64,000 nucleotides of DNA from Clostridium beijerinckii (GTDB lineage: Bacteria; Bacillota; Clostridia; Clostridiales; Clostridiaceae). Shown one piece after another: positions 9,586 to 20,400 of the stretch (position 1 is its first letter; each line of letters begins with the position of its first letter). The stretch spans positions 3,084,501 through 3,148,500 of the forward strand of contig CP029329.1 in the NCBI GenBank assembly GCA_003129525.1. The letters are read 5' to 3'. A model generated the notes under the pieces. It saw only the letters and a list, made by a program, of their open reading frames with translations. It was not told the DNA's origin and searched no databases. Made by a program: the position numbers and the translations under genes.

Positions 9586-10101
9586 TTAAGCATTAGTTGT
9601 TGTAGGTGGAGTATACACTCTTGCTGCAAGCTCATCATCTAACATATATAAAGCTGCTGGGTTATTTTCAGCTCTCTTAATTTTCTTTAGAATAGTATTA
9701 AATGTATTTTCTTCTTCAACTTGCTCATTAATAAACCAATTTAACAAACTAATAGTTGCATGTTCTTTTTCTTCAGTTGCTATATCAGCAATTTTATATA
9801 ATCTACTTGTAACTAGTTGTTCGTGTTCATATCCTGTTTCAAAAACATCTGAGATACTTTCAAATTTACTGTTTGGTTTTTCAATTTGTTCTAATATTAC
9901 AACACCATTTTTTTGAAATATGTAGTCATAAAATTTCATTGCATGAAATAGTTCTTCTTGACATTGAACTTTAAAAAAGTTAGCAAATCCAATTAAATCA
10001 ACTGATTCACAATAGGCTGCCATAGATAAATAAGCATATGATGAGTATATTTCAAAATTCACTTGAGCATTAAGATAATTAAGTAATTTTTCGCTTAACA
10101 T
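9586..10101 (-). CDS. ftnA: Ferritin (non-heme iron storage)
   Basis: A 171-residue four-helix ferritin. Ferroxidase-centre residues are visible: Glu17 in NFEIYSSYAYLSM, Glu50 and His53 in CQEELFHAMKF, and further Glu in EKEHATISLLNWFINEQVEEE. It has no heme-binding Met pattern, so it is a bacterial ferritin rather than a bacterioferritin. AAAGGAGA at 10109-10116 on the complementary strand precedes the ATG. It stores Fe(III) in a 24-mer shell. I see no clear Fur box upstream. A clear terminator follows the gene. Confidence 0.93.
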   Translation of the reverse strand: MLSEKLLNYLNAQVNFEIYSSYAYLSMAAYCESVDLIGFANFFKVQCQEELFHAMKFYDYIFQKNGVVILEQIEKPNSKFESISDVFETGYEHEQLVTSRLYKIADIATEEKEHATISLLNWFINEQVEEENTFNTILKKIKRAENNPAALYMLDDELAARVYTPPTTTNA

Positions 10102-10306
10102 ATTGACATCTCCTTTATAATAAAAAATTTAGATGAGTATAATAATTTTTGTTTTTTAATCAATAACTAATATTATTTAATATTATTTTACATCTTTTTC
10201 TATAATTTATCAAATTATATGTAAAAATACTACACATAAGTTTTAATAAAATTCTAATAATATTAAGGAGAAGTCTTTTAGATAAATTAGATAGGAGATG
10301 ATCTAA

Positions 10307-10450
10307 GTGTCAAAAAATAAAAAGGAAAAAACTATTCTAGAAACCGGAAGCATGTCACAATCAAAAGTTAAGGCTTTTGTGGAAAGAGAAGATATTGAAA
10401 ATAAAGTTGTCTCAAGAGGTCGAGATATGACAATTAATCAAAAGCACTAA
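10307..10450 (+). CDS. Small hypothetical protein (47 aa)
   Basis: GTG start with AGGAGA at 10293-10298, 47 codons, then TAA and a strong terminator at once. The product is hydrophilic and Lys/Glu-rich, with no membrane segment and no cysteine, and starts MSKNKKEKTILETGSMSQSK. I do not recognise the family. The good ribosome binding site, the lack of any other gene here and the terminator directly after the stop make it a likely real gene. It resembles in style the other tiny hydrophilic proteins at 11771, 12062 and 32400. Confidence 0.65.
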   Translation: MSKNKKEKTILETGSMSQSKVKAFVEREDIENKVVSRGRDMTINQKH

Positions 10451-10457
10451 AATCAAT

Positions 10458-10514
10458 AATAAGGATATCTCAAAATAGTAAATACTAAGTAATTTGAGAT
10501 ATTCTTATTTTGTC
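10458..10514 (+). terminator. Terminator after the 47-aa gene
   Basis: AATAAGGATATCTCAAA pairs with TTTGAGATATTCTTATT, followed by TTGTCTTT. The remaining ~280 bases to 10794 are AT-rich and hold nothing else I can identify. Confidence 0.85.
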
Positions 10515-10794
10515 TTTGTATAGAGTTTAATTTATTATGATATGGCAAAATAGATATTTAGATTCATAATAATATTAGAAACTAAATAGTTGATTTATAA
10601 TATTATATAATAGATTGTAATTACATTCTTTTGTGTGCCTAAAGATAGCTCTAGAAAATATAAAAGTATATAATTATTGATAAATGTGATAAAATGTAGA
10701 AATAACGATTAAACTAAGATGAGATAATAAAATTATCGAATCAAAGTTTTTGGACGTTAAAAATTGATATTAAAGAATAGGAAGGATACTAGTT

Positions 10795-11442
10795 ATGGCT
10801 ATAAATAGAAGTGCACCAGAAAATTTTTATTATGATAATGCAGAAAAAACTAATAAAAATTTTATTTATAAAAATCTTAATAGAAGTAAATGTTACAATT
10901 GCAATTTTTCAAATTCAAATTTTGATTATGCAAGTTTAAGAGGAGCTCACTTTAAAAAATGTAATTTTTTTAGATGTAGCTTTAAAGGAGCGGAATTAAT
11001 AGGATCAAATTTAAAAGGATGTAAATTTAAAGAAGCTAAATTTGAAGATACAGTATTTGAAGGTGCAAACTTAGATTCTGTAGATTTTCTTGATGCAAAA
11101 TTTAAAAATACAATATTCGTAGGCTGCGATATGACTAAAGCTAAAAATCTAAAAGAAAATCATCCTGGTATAAGGGTTTTTGATGCAATGCCTGAGTTTG
11201 AAATTAATGAAAAATTAAAACAATTAGTTTTAAGTGTAATGGAAAATCAATTTATCAAAAAATCAAGAGTTTTTGATACAAAGGATGGAACTATAAATAA
11301 ACTAACATTAATGATTTTAAGTGAAAAATTCGAAGAAGAAACTTTACTAGAAGGGCTTAATTATATTAAGTTGGAAGTAGATAGAGATTTTCATACATTG
11401 AGTTATATTATTAGACTTATGCAAAATATGCCCGTAGTATAA
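10795..11442 (+). CDS. Pentapeptide-repeat protein
   Basis: A 215-residue protein. Residues about 25-115 form pentapeptide repeats of the A(D/N)LxX pattern, such as SNFDYASLRGAHF, GAELIGSNLKGCKF and GANLDSVDFLDAKF. This builds a right-handed quadrilateral beta-helix. Several repeats have Cys at the central position. The C-terminal ~90 residues are an unrecognised helical domain. The role is unknown; some pentapeptide proteins mimic DNA and protect gyrase, but nothing here shows that. GGAAGG precedes the ATG. Confidence 0.75.
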   Translation: MAINRSAPENFYYDNAEKTNKNFIYKNLNRSKCYNCNFSNSNFDYASLRGAHFKKCNFFRCSFKGAELIGSNLKGCKFKEAKFEDTVFEGANLDSVDFLDAKFKNTIFVGCDMTKAKNLKENHPGIRVFDAMPEFEINEKLKQLVLSVMENQFIKKSRVFDTKDGTINKLTLMILSEKFEEETLLEGLNYIKLEVDRDFHTLSYIIRLMQNMPVV

Positions 11443-11473
11443 TCTATGGAATGTTACATAAAATATTTATTAT

Positions 11474-11535
11474 AAAAATAGAGCTACTAAAAAAGTTCAT
11501 CTTTATGTTGAATTTTTTGTAGCTTTATTTTTTTA
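11474..11535 (+). terminator. Terminator after pentapeptide-repeat gene
   Basis: AGCTACTAAAAAAGTTCA pairs with TGAATTTTTTGTAGCT, followed by TTATTTTTTT. The next ~230 bases to 11770 carry only the leader of the following small gene. Confidence 0.88.
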
Positions 11536-11770
11536 TATGGACAGATATATGAAAAAGCTTTGTTTACTTTTGAAAATATATTCCATATAATTATATGTTT
11601 TTAAGTTAAAATTCTTTCTAATCAAAATAACAAGGTAGAAATGTATAATATTTTTTTAGAAGTATTAAATAACCTAGAGAATCATAAAAATGATAAATGA
11701 GGATAATTAAAATACGGATAAAACTCTGCTCTAGTGCACAATCTATACTTGTAGAAAGGAAGTGTTTATT

Positions 11771-12001
11771 ATGAATAATAAATTTAAAAAAAATGATATA
11801 CTTGAAAGTTCCTCACAGATAACTTCTGAAGAAAATAAAAAAGAAAAAAGCTCAAGTACTTCTTATGGTGAATATAATGATGGAAAAAGTGAAGGTTGTA
11901 ATAATTGGACTTCAGTACCGAGGACTTATGACAAAGAAGAATCTTGTCATAAGCATGAAAAAACTGCTACAAATAATCAATGGTGTTCTACTAATAAATA
12001 A
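11771..12001 (+). CDS. Small Ser/Lys/Asn-rich hypothetical protein (76 aa)
   Basis: I chose the ATG at 11771, preceded by AAAGGAAG at 11755-11762. The in-frame upstream ATG at 11762 overlaps the ribosome binding site. The product is 76 residues, hydrophilic, with three Cys (one each in GCNNW, ESCHKH and WCSTNK). No membrane segment or known domain is visible. It sits just before another tiny protein, and the pair may be co-transcribed. The composition (Ser, Asn, Lys, few hydrophobics) is compatible with a small spore or coat-associated protein, but that is only a guess. Confidence 0.6.
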   Translation: MNNKFKKNDILESSSQITSEENKKEKSSSTSYGEYNDGKSEGCNNWTSVPRTYDKEESCHKHEKTATNNQWCSTNK

Positions 12002-12061
12002 AGAATTTACTATAATATAATACTACTATACACTATAATAAGTGAAGAAGGGGTGGTTATT

Positions 12062-12235
12062 ATGAGTAAAAAAGATAAGTCTTATTCTAATGAAAATAAC
12101 ATGAATGATGGTTATTATAATTATCAAAATGGATATATTTCATATGATCCATCAATATTAACAGAGTATTATACAGTTAAGGGATTTGAGGGGAAAATTA
12201 AAAATCCACAAGTAACAAAAAGTAAATGGAGTTAA
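12062..12235 (+). CDS. Small Tyr/Asn-rich hypothetical protein (57 aa)
   Basis: The ATG at 12062 follows GAAGGGG at 12047-12053. The 57-residue product is rich in Tyr (9) and Asn, with the run NDGYYNYQNGY near residue 18, and has no Cys. I recognise no family. It lies 60 bases after the 76-aa gene and ahead of a clear terminator, consistent with a two-gene transcript. Tyr-rich small proteins occur in spore coats of Firmicutes; here that is only a possibility. Confidence 0.6.
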   Translation: MSKKDKSYSNENNMNDGYYNYQNGYISYDPSILTEYYTVKGFEGKIKNPQVTKSKWS

Positions 12236-12290
12236 TGAATAAAATTATAAAAAAAAGTATATATTACTATTAGGATCTGAAATATCTTGT

Positions 12291-12343
12291 GTTTCCTTCA
12301 TGAGATGAGATAAAAATTATCGAAATGAAGGAAACATTTTTTT
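12291..12343 (+). terminator. Terminator after the two small genes
   Basis: GTTTCCTTCAT and ATGAAGGAAAC form a perfect 11-bp stem with a 23-base loop, followed by ATTTTTTT. Confidence 0.88.
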
Positions 12344-12503
12344 ATAACAAGTTAATATAATCTTATATAATTATTAAAAGTTGACTATAATATTAAGAAG
12401 AATTATAATTTATCAGATAGATATCATATATAACACTATTAAATCAATTTTGGGATTAAAATAAGAATAAGTTTATTTATTAATGGGGAAACGGGGAATT
12501 TTT

Positions 12504-13373
12504 ATGGTTTTTTTGGAAAAACTATCACTATTTAATATTAATTATTTTGAAAAATTATATAATAAAAATGAAAATGCCTATATTTGCGATAAGAGTTTCT
12601 TTGAAATTTATAATGAAGAATCTTTTATAGTAAAATATATTATAAGAAAGCAAATCAAATTATTTAGAGTAAAAAATGAATATGTGGGTTATATCTGGTA
12701 CGAATACCCATCGGATGAAGGCTTTAGCAATATATATGCAATATGTTTGAAAGATGAGTATATTGAATTACTTAATTCAAAAATATTATCTTTTTTAAAT
12801 ATTAGTACATTTAGATTTGATATGGTTGCTACTTCAAAAGCTTCAAATATTATGAAGAAGCTAAATTTTAAAGTTAATTCTAAAAATGTATTAATGAAGA
12901 TGGAAGCAATTACATTTAATAATCATCGTTATGAAAACGAAGTGATTTTTAAACATTTTAAAGAGGAAAAAGATGAAGAGTTAAGATGTAAAATTCAAAA
13001 TTCAGTATTTGATGAAAAGAATAGAATTCCATTAACAATAGGAGATATTCGTTGTGAAGAAGATGAAGAATATTATATAAAAAACTTTGGGGTTTTTATA
13101 TGCAAAGATGATGGACAGGCTGTTGGCTATGGACAGATTATATGTAATAAAGGACTCTATACAATAGTTAACCTTGGAATACTTGATAAATATCGAAAAC
13201 AAGGTTATGGAGAAATGTTAGTTAAATATTTGATTGAACTTTGTCATAAACATTCTATACGTAATATTTATATAAGAGTTGAAAAAAGTAATCACAAAGC
13301 GTTATCTTTATATAATAAAATTGGATTTAAGGAATATGAATCTTTTGTTACTTGGTATAAAAATATAGAGTAG
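12504..13373 (+). CDS. GNAT-family N-acetyltransferase
   Basis: A protein of 289 residues if started at the ATG at 12504, which has ACGGGGAA at 12491-12498. An in-frame ATG at 12483 would add seven residues. The C-terminal ~130 residues are a GNAT fold: motif A is NLGILDKYRKQGYGEMLV, with the acetyl-CoA loop Q-G-Y-G, and motif B includes VEKSNHKALSLYNKIGFKEY. The N-terminal half looks like a second, degenerate GNAT unit. Substrate unknown. Confidence 0.8.
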   Translation: MVFLEKLSLFNINYFEKLYNKNENAYICDKSFFEIYNEESFIVKYIIRKQIKLFRVKNEYVGYIWYEYPSDEGFSNIYAICLKDEYIELLNSKILSFLNISTFRFDMVATSKASNIMKKLNFKVNSKNVLMKMEAITFNNHRYENEVIFKHFKEEKDEELRCKIQNSVFDEKNRIPLTIGDIRCEEDEEYYIKNFGVFICKDDGQAVGYGQIICNKGLYTIVNLGILDKYRKQGYGEMLVKYLIELCHKHSIRNIYIRVEKSNHKALSLYNKIGFKEYESFVTWYKNIE

Positions 13374-13446
13374 TTATAGTCTTTTATTTATAAGTATTAT
13401 TTGTTATAATACTATATGAATTGTATTTAAAAACGGAGGAAAAATA

Positions 13447-14814
13447 ATGAATTTTGATATAGAGAAATTAGATAATGAAAAGATTGATGGAGAAAATAAA
13501 CTGTTCTGTATTTCCACATTTGGCTGTCAAATGAATGAAGAAGATTCTGAAAAACTTTCAGGTATGCTTAAGAGAATAGGATATGAACGTACTGAAAATA
13601 AGGAAGAAGCTTCTATAATAATATTTAATACTTGTTGTGTTAGAGAAAATGCAGAAAATAAAGTTTACGGTAACCTTGGAAGGTTAAAAAAACAAAAAGA
13701 AAAAAATCCAAATTTAATAATAGCAATATGTGGATGTATGATGCAACAAAAAGGGAAGGCAGACGAAATGTTGAAAAGATTCCCTTATGTGGACATAATA
13801 TTTGGTACACATAATTCATATAAGTTTCCTGAATACTTAAACAGAGTTAAAACAGATGGAGTTCAAATAAAAGAAATTATAGATAAAGAAACAGAAATAG
13901 TAGAAGGGCTTCCGATAGACAGAAAAAGTGATTCAAAAGCATTTGTAACTATAATGTATGGATGTAATAATTTTTGTACATACTGTATAGTACCTTATGT
14001 TAGAGGTAGGGAAAGAAGCAGAAAACCAGAAGATATAGAAAAGGAAATAAAAGAATTAGTAGACAAAGGCTATAAAGAGGTAACTCTTTTGGGCCAAAAT
14101 GTTAATTCTTATGGAAATGGATTGGAGAAAGAGATAACTTTTGCTGATTTACTCCGAAAGCTAAATGATATTAAAGGGCTTGAAAGAATCAGATTTATGT
14201 CATCTCATCCAAAAGACTTAACTTTAGATGTAATTTACGCTATAAGAGATTGTGATAAAGTATGTGAACAAATCCATTTGCCAGTACAAAATGGATCAAA
14301 CAGGCTTTTAAAAGAAATGAATAGACATTATACTAAAGAAGAATATATAGCATTAGCTAAGACAATAAGAAGTGAAATTCCAGACGTAACTTTTTCTACT
14401 GATATAATTGTAGGATTTCCTGGAGAAACTGAAGAAGATGTTAATGAAACAATAGAATTAATTAAAGAAGTTCGATTTGATGCGGCCTTTACTTATTTAT
14501 ATTCAAGAAGAAATTATACACCAGCAGATAAAATGGAAAATCAAATTTCAGAGGAAGTTAAACATGAAAGATTTAATAAATTGGTCAAGGTTTCAAATGA
14601 GGTCATAGCCCAAGGAAATAAAGAAGCTGAAGGAAAAATATATGAAGTTTTAGTTGAAGGGCATAGCAAAAATGACGAATCAAAATTAACAGGTAGAACT
14701 AGAAATGCAAGACTTGTAAATTTTGAAGGTGATGAAGAACTAATAGGTAAATTGGTTAATGCAAAAATTGTTAAGGCAAATTCGTTCTCTTTAATTGGAG
14801 AAGTTGTTAAATAA
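13447..14814 (+). CDS. miaB: MiaB, tRNA-2-methylthio-N6-dimethylallyladenosine synthase
   Basis: A radical SAM methylthiotransferase that adds 2-methylthio to i6A37 of tRNAs. The N-terminal MTTase domain has three cluster cysteines, in [15 protein letters not shown] and ICGCMMQQ. The radical SAM motif is in [26 protein letters not shown] sequence around residue 175 (C-x3-C-x2-C). A C-terminal TRAM domain follows. The 455 residues are full length. ACGGAGG at 13434-13440 precedes the ATG. It works after MiaA, whose gene is in this window on the other strand. In many clostridia miaB directly precedes mutS; here an IS66 element and accessory genes follow it instead. Confidence 0.95.
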   Translation: MNFDIEKLDNEKIDGENKLFCISTFGCQMNEEDSEKLSGMLKRIGYERTENKEEASIIIFNTCCVRENAENKVYGNLGRLKKQKEKNPNLIIAICGCMMQQKGKADEMLKRFPYVDIIFGTHNSYKFPEYLNRVKTDGVQIKEIIDKETEIVEGLPIDRKSDSKAFVTIMYGCNNFCTYCIVPYVRGRERSRKPEDIEKEIKELVDKGYKEVTLLGQNVNSYGNGLEKEITFADLLRKLNDIKGLERIRFMSSHPKDLTLDVIYAIRDCDKVCEQIHLPVQNGSNRLLKEMNRHYTKEEYIALAKTIRSEIPDVTFSTDIIVGFPGETEEDVNETIELIKEVRFDAAFTYLYSRRNYTPADKMENQISEEVKHERFNKLVKVSNEVIAQGNKEAEGKIYEVLVEGHSKNDESKLTGRTRNARLVNFEGDEELIGKLVNAKIVKANSFSLIGEVVK

Positions 14815-14824
14815 TTATACAATT

Positions 14825-14872
14825 AAAAAATCTAAAGTAATTAGAATTATTCTTATTACTTTAGATTTTTTT
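14825..14872. terminator. Bidirectional terminator after miaB
   Basis: AAAAAATCTAAAGTAAT pairs with ATTACTTTAGATTTTTT. The A-run on one side and T-run on the other make it usable from both directions. Before the IS66 insertion it would also have terminated the 1160-aa gene that now ends at 17487. Confidence 0.9.
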
Positions 14873-15001
14873 GTTTATAAACAATAATTATTTGTTTCAG
14901 ATAATCAGTTATTTCGTAAGCGTAAAAAAATTAACGGATAGATAAATATAAACCTTCATTGTTAAAATTAACATAGATTTTAACAATGGAGGTTTATTTA
15001 C

Positions 15002-15325
15002 ATGAATAATAATGAAAAGATAAATTGGAGAGAAATTGTTGCTACCTTTTCTTCTTACGAAGGAACGTTAGGAACTTTCTGCAATGCAAATCACATTACT
15101 AAAAGTCAATTTCATTACTATAAAAAGAAATTTAAGAATGAAGATAATAATTTACAGTTTCATGCAATTTCAATGAGAGAAGAAAAAGTAACAACTGAAA
15201 TCACCGTAGTTCCAGCTGATAGACCTAATATAATAATAGAAATAGGAGCCACTAAAATATACGTACCGGCTAATGAAATAGCTGTTTTGAGCACTTTACT
15301 TAAGGATTTGATTACAAATGTTTAA
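15002..15325 (+). CDS. tnpA: IS66 accessory protein TnpA
   Basis: A 107-residue protein of the IS66 first-ORF type. The N-terminal ~45 residues resemble a helix-turn-helix (CNANHITKSQFHYYKKKF). GGAGGT lies just upstream of the ATG. The gene overlaps tnpB by 8 bases (ATG at 15318, TAA at 15323-15325), which suggests translational coupling. It is required with TnpB for efficient IS66 transposition; its exact role is not settled. Confidence 0.88.
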   Translation: MNNNEKINWREIVATFSSYEGTLGTFCNANHITKSQFHYYKKKFKNEDNNLQFHAISMREEKVTTEITVVPADRPNIIIEIGATKIYVPANEIAVLSTLLKDLITNV

Positions 15326-15668
15326 TCTTAATAAAGTTAATACAGTTTATCTTGCGTGTGGAATAACTGATTTGAGAAAAAGTATTGATGGACTAATCGT
15401 GATTGTGCAAACGCAGCTAAAACTGGATCCGTTTGAAAAATCCTTGTTTGTTTTTTGCAATAGGCAAATGAATAGAATTAAGATACTTCACTTTGATGAA
15501 GGATTCTGGCTGTACTATTTTCGACTTGAAAATAATAAATTGAAATGGCCGATGACTCCAGACGAAGCTCTTAAAATTAACAAAGAAGAATTGAAATGGC
15601 TGCTTATGGGATATGAAGTTAGAACTAAGTCTAAATTTAAGCCAATTGAAGTAAGAAATAGCTTTTAA
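15318..15668 (+). CDS. tnpB: IS66 accessory protein TnpB
   Basis: A 116-residue IS66 Orf2-like protein. The family hallmark is present: the start YLACGITDLRKSIDGL followed by LFVFCNRQMNRIKILHFDEGFWLYYFRLE. It overlaps the end of tnpA and is followed by a 99-base gap to tnpC. It is full length, with no frameshift. Confidence 0.93.
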   Translation: MFNLNKVNTVYLACGITDLRKSIDGLIVIVQTQLKLDPFEKSLFVFCNRQMNRIKILHFDEGFWLYYFRLENNKLKWPMTPDEALKINKEELKWLLMGYEVRTKSKFKPIEVRNSF

Positions 15669-15767
15669 AACAAATATCGCTGTAAACCCTTAATTTTGAA
15701 CTTTTACAAGTTTCGGAATTGAGGGTTTTGTGGTAATATATGCCTATATTTGTTGTGAGGTATAGGG

Positions 15768-17378
15768 ATGGATATTTTAGATTTAGAAAATCAACTTGAT
15801 GAAAAAACAAAATTATTGATTTCTAAAATGGAAAAAGACATTGAATCAAAAGATAAAGAAATTGATGATTTAAAAAAGGAATTGGCTTTTCTTAAAGGAC
15901 AGATCCTTAATAAAAACAGAAAAATTTTTGGACAATCTAGTGAACAAGTTGATTCGAGACAGCTCTCACTTTTTAATGATGCTGAAAAAAACAGTGATAT
16001 TAAAATAGATGAGCCTTCCGTTGAAGAAATTACATATACAAGAAAAAAATCATCTTCTCATTTAGGAAAGAAAGATAATTTATCCGGCCTAGATAGAGTT
16101 ACAATTGAGCATAAACTTACTGACTCTGAAACATTTTGCGATAAATGCGGGAATGTTCTAGTTATAATAGGTAAAAAATCAAAAGAAATTTTAAAATATA
16201 AGCCAGCAGAACTTTACATAGAAGAACATGTTTCATATACATATGCTTGCAAAAATTGCGAAGCGGATGCTGATAAAGCCAATATAATTTCTGCAAAAAT
16301 GCCAAATACTTTCTTATATAAAAGTATGGCTTCAAATGAATTATTAGCTCATGTTGTTAGCATGAAATATCAATATGCAATGCCATTATATAGAATGGAA
16401 TCATATTTTAAGATGATGAATGTTAATCTTTCAAGACAGACATTATCCAACTGGATAATAAGTTGTGCAAATGAACTTCAGCCTGTTTTTGATTATATGA
16501 AAGTGGAACTCTTAAGAAGAAATTATATCCATGCCGATGAAACCTATGTGAAGGTTATTGAAGAAAACGGAAAAGACTCCAACTCAAAAAGGTTCATGTG
16601 GCTATATCGCTCCGGAGGCATAGAGAACCACATAATTTTATATGATTATCAGAAAACAAGATCTGGCTCTTGTGCTGAAGAATTTCTTGAAGGTTTTTCT
16701 GGATATCTTCAAACAGATGGATATGATGGCTATAATAAAGTTAAGAATATGAAAAGACTATATTGTATGGCCCATATTCGAAGAAAATTCTTTGATATAA
16801 TATCAACCTTAAACCCTGAAGCTCTAAAGCAGTCTCACGCATTAGAAGGGTTTAATTATTGTGAGCAACTTTATGAAGTTGAAAAGGATCTAAGGGAACA
16901 ATATATATGTAGTGATGATTATTATGGTGATCGACATGCAATAAGGCTCAAGAGATCTTCACCCATTCTTAGTAAATTTCAAGAATATGTAGATAATGAA
17001 ATTGTTAATGCGCTTCCTAAAAGTCCTTTAGGTAAAGCTCTTGCATATGCTCAAAAGTTGTTGCCATATATGAGAACTTTCTTGACAAATGGATGTCTTG
17101 AAATTGATAATAATGCAGCTGAAAGAGCTATAAAACCATTTGTAATTGGCAGAAAAAACTGGATGTTTTCCAAGACAGTAAAAGGCGCAAAATCAAGTGC
17201 AGTACTTTATAGTATTACCGAAACGGCTAAAGCCAATGGCTTAGCAGTGGAAAAGTATTTAGTATATTTATTCGAAATGTTTGCAAATTCAGAAGTTAAG
17301 GAAAAGGACATACTAGAAAAATGTATGCCATGGTCTGAAAGCATTCCAGATGAACTGCGCGTTAAGACTACCAAATAA
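15768..17378 (+). CDS. tnpC: IS66 transposase TnpC (DDE type)
   Basis: A 536-residue transposase. An N-terminal coiled coil (residues ~5-50) is followed by a zinc-finger-like Cys cluster (FCDKCGNV, then YACKNCEAD). The catalytic core has Asp in IHADETYVKV, Asp in YLQTDGYDGYN and Glu in NNAAERAIKPF, the DDE triad. A short C-terminal IS66 domain completes it. The start is the ATG at 15768 after GTGAGG. It is intact and probably active, given the perfect element ends. Confidence 0.95.
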   Translation: MDILDLENQLDEKTKLLISKMEKDIESKDKEIDDLKKELAFLKGQILNKNRKIFGQSSEQVDSRQLSLFNDAEKNSDIKIDEPSVEEITYTRKKSSSHLGKKDNLSGLDRVTIEHKLTDSETFCDKCGNVLVIIGKKSKEILKYKPAELYIEEHVSYTYACKNCEADADKANIISAKMPNTFLYKSMASNELLAHVVSMKYQYAMPLYRMESYFKMMNVNLSRQTLSNWIISCANELQPVFDYMKVELLRRNYIHADETYVKVIEENGKDSNSKRFMWLYRSGGIENHIILYDYQKTRSGSCAEEFLEGFSGYLQTDGYDGYNKVKNMKRLYCMAHIRRKFFDIISTLNPEALKQSHALEGFNYCEQLYEVEKDLREQYICSDDYYGDRHAIRLKRSSPILSKFQEYVDNEIVNALPKSPLGKALAYAQKLLPYMRTFLTNGCLEIDNNAAERAIKPFVIGRKNWMFSKTVKGAKSSAVLYSITETAKANGLAVEKYLVYLFEMFANSEVKEKDILEKCMPWSESIPDELRVKTTK

Positions 17379-17486
17379 TTATTTCTATATAAATTTGTAC
17401 CCAACAGAGAATATAAGTTTTTCTGTTGGGTTTATTTTATCACTTAAATTATGCTACCGCTACGCGTCGATTCATTGACGCTTACG

Positions 17487-20400
17487 TTATTTCAAAGTAG
17501 CATTAGCATTGTAATCTAGACTTGTGTTTACATATAAGGATTTGGTTGTATCCATGAATACAAGTGATTCACCAGTATATTCTATATAAGCTAAATTGCT
17601 TATATTAAGAGTTGAATCATCTGTATCTGTAAATTTTGTAAAGGTTAGTATTAGCTCAGAATTTGTATTTCCTTGTTTAATATTTATATTTAATGCTGTA
17701 TTTGTTGCACTATTAAATATTTCTTTATTTGGATCAACCTTAGTCAAAGTAATTCTACCCAATTTATCAGTACCACTTACTAAATCAATATATGGTTTCG
17801 TCAATTTACCGTTAGAATCTACAATTGTGAAGCTTATACCATTATCTCCACCTATTATAAGACCGGTTGCTCCAGCGTTTTTAACTGCAAGTAATGAACC
17901 ACTAGTAAAATCTAATTCTCTATTAAATACACAATTTAAAGATGATGCATTTAGATCATTAGCTGTTACGAAATTCATACTAGAATTTGAAACGGATAAA
18001 TTCATAACAGGTGTATAATTAAATGGTTTAATTGTATTGTTATTTATATCTTTAGTAGAAATGAATGGGCTATCAGCACTAGTTCTTATACTAATAATAT
18101 TATCTAATTCATCAATTGCAACTGATGGAATTGAAGCGGTGATGATTATTGTATCATTATAAGCTATAGCACTATTTATAGGAATATTTATTTGATTATT
18201 AAATGTCATTAAGAAATCACTTGGATTTGTATTTTTAATTATATTAGAGAATTTCAATGCAATTGTAACTGGATATCCTGTTCCTTCCATTGTACGTCTA
18301 ATGTCAGTTAAACTTATACCAACTAATGTTGAAGGAACACTGTTTATAACATTGCCATTGAAGTTACTTCCTGCAACTATACCTTTTCCGAATATATCTT
18401 GGATTGCGTTATTAGCACTTCCACCAACATATGCAAACTTATAAGCTGAAGTGAAAGTATTTTGATCAAACGTAAAGGTGATAGCAGTACCGTCTTGTGA
18501 TAAAGAAATTCCTTTAATAGATAATGGATCATTAATTGGAGTTGTTATAGCACTATTACTTACCCCGATTAGGAAGTCTGATTTAGCTATATTATTAAAT
18601 TGATTATGGTAAAACTTATTATTAACTGTAGATCCATCAGTGTAAGTGAATTTAAGTTCAGAATCAGAAGTTATTTCAACTTTACCTTTGCTTAAATCGA
18701 TTAGAGGAACGGTTGCATCTATTTTCTCAACTTCACAAAGAGGATATATATTTCCGGAAGTGTTACAAACATAATTAATAGTATAAAGTCCGGTATATCC
18801 GATATATATATTATAGTTAGTATTAGGATTTCCATTAAGAGTATCTGAATTTTCAAACACTGGGTAACTACTTGAAACAGGTAATATAAATCTAATCCAG
18901 CTATTATTGTTTAGTGGTGTGGTTAAAGTTCCTATTGGTAGTGGAGCATTAGTTGCAGGAAGATTTGATTCTTCGAATTTATAATTATCAGGTCTATCAG
19001 CTGCACGAGCATTGTCTATGCTACCGCCAATTACATTCATAGGAGTTTTATATTTTATAATAAGAGCATTAGATTTATCTGTTATAACACTATTGTTTTC
19101 TGAATTTAATCCAATAATTTCTATGACAGAAGGCTTAGTTGTATCCTCAATTGACACAGGATAATTTGTATAATATATATTTTCTCCAATAATATCTGTT
19201 ATAGCGTTAGCATTAATTATTAAATTATATAATCCAGCTCCTAATAAATTTTTAAATATTATTTTAACACTGGAATTATTAGTTCCTGCTATAAATGCTG
19301 CTGATTGTATAGTTTGAGAAATACCTTTTGAATCAACAAACATATAGTTTGCAAGGTTATTTGCACCTGTACCTGATACATCATCATTCATTTGAGCTGA
19401 GAAAGTTAAATTTATAACAGTATTATCTGTATAAGTTGGATCCTGATCCTGAATTGCAGATACTAACTTAGGAGGTATACTTCCAACATTTACAGATAAA
19501 GTTGTAAGTGGTACAATATATCCACACGCATCTACTAAATCACCAGATCCAATATTAGGAGAACCAATACCAAGTGTAATAGGGCCAGAAGGTAAAGCAT
19601 TTGAACTATCTAAAGTGAAAATTAAATCTTTAAAACTACCTGAAACTCTTGTAACTGAACTTAATTTTAATGCAGTTCCATTAATAAATAATATATTAGC
19701 ATTAGAAATAGGATTAGAAGTAGTATCAAATGGTTTCATAACTGCATCACTAAAAGTTACAGTAACTTGATTTCTAACAGGAGCAATAGCACTTATAGGA
19801 AGTGCAGGTGTAGCTGATATTCTTACATCAAACCCAATTTCCATCATTGGAACAATTCTTTGTTCTTCACTATAATCTGTTAGTACTTTAGTTTTATCAG
19901 TTTGGCTTAAATGATATTTTCCTTTATTAATAGCTAATATATGAGATACATTTTCTGTTAAAGGAAGTGAAAGAATATTATCTTGGAGTATTAAAGTTTT
20001 TCCATCTGAAGATAAATTTGCAGAAAATGATTTTCTATCTATATTGAAAGCACCAGACCATTTACCTTGCGTAGGGTTGATTGATCTATTAGTTTCTCTA
20101 TTATAATATAGAGCATAAAAATTAGATAATATATTAGCTGCAGGTGTACCAGTTGTTATCGGTTCTCCATTAGCATCTACAGGAACACTATCGAATGCAT
20201 TTCTAATAGGATTAATAAATGAAATTTGTGCAATTCTATCACCTGTAATAAATATCTTTACATCTGTTTTTGGATCAGAAATAGCTTTATATGGAATTAA
20301 TTTAATATCTTTAGAAGTACTATCATTTGTTACATTATTCTTGTATATAGTTATTCTGTAAGTTTGATTAGTTGGAACTATTAAATCTATTAAACTTTTA

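Larger units (their letters stand above)
14916..17485. mobile_element. Complete IS66-family insertion sequence with 8-bp target duplication
   Basis: The element is 2570 bp with ends GTAAGCGT at 14916-14923 and its complement ACGCTTAC at 17478-17485. GTAAGC ends are typical of IS66. The direct repeats GTTATTTC at 14908-14915 and 17486-17493 are a perfect 8-bp target duplication, the size expected for this family. It carries tnpA, tnpB and the DDE transposase gene tnpC, all intact. The perfect ends and duplication indicate a recent insertion. Nothing in the three genes looks broken. Confidence 0.97.

Noticed and set aside
11713..11750. SigG/SigF-like promoter ahead of the 76-aa gene (GGATA and CAATCTATA)
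   Set aside because: The -10 match is poor and the spacing is not standard, so in this AT-rich DNA it is not distinguishable from chance.
17596..18018. 140-codon plus-strand open frame opposite the 1160-aa gene
   Set aside because: It is antisense to a continuous 1160-codon frame with a good start, and its hydrophobic composition is what the complement of Thr/Asn-rich codons gives.
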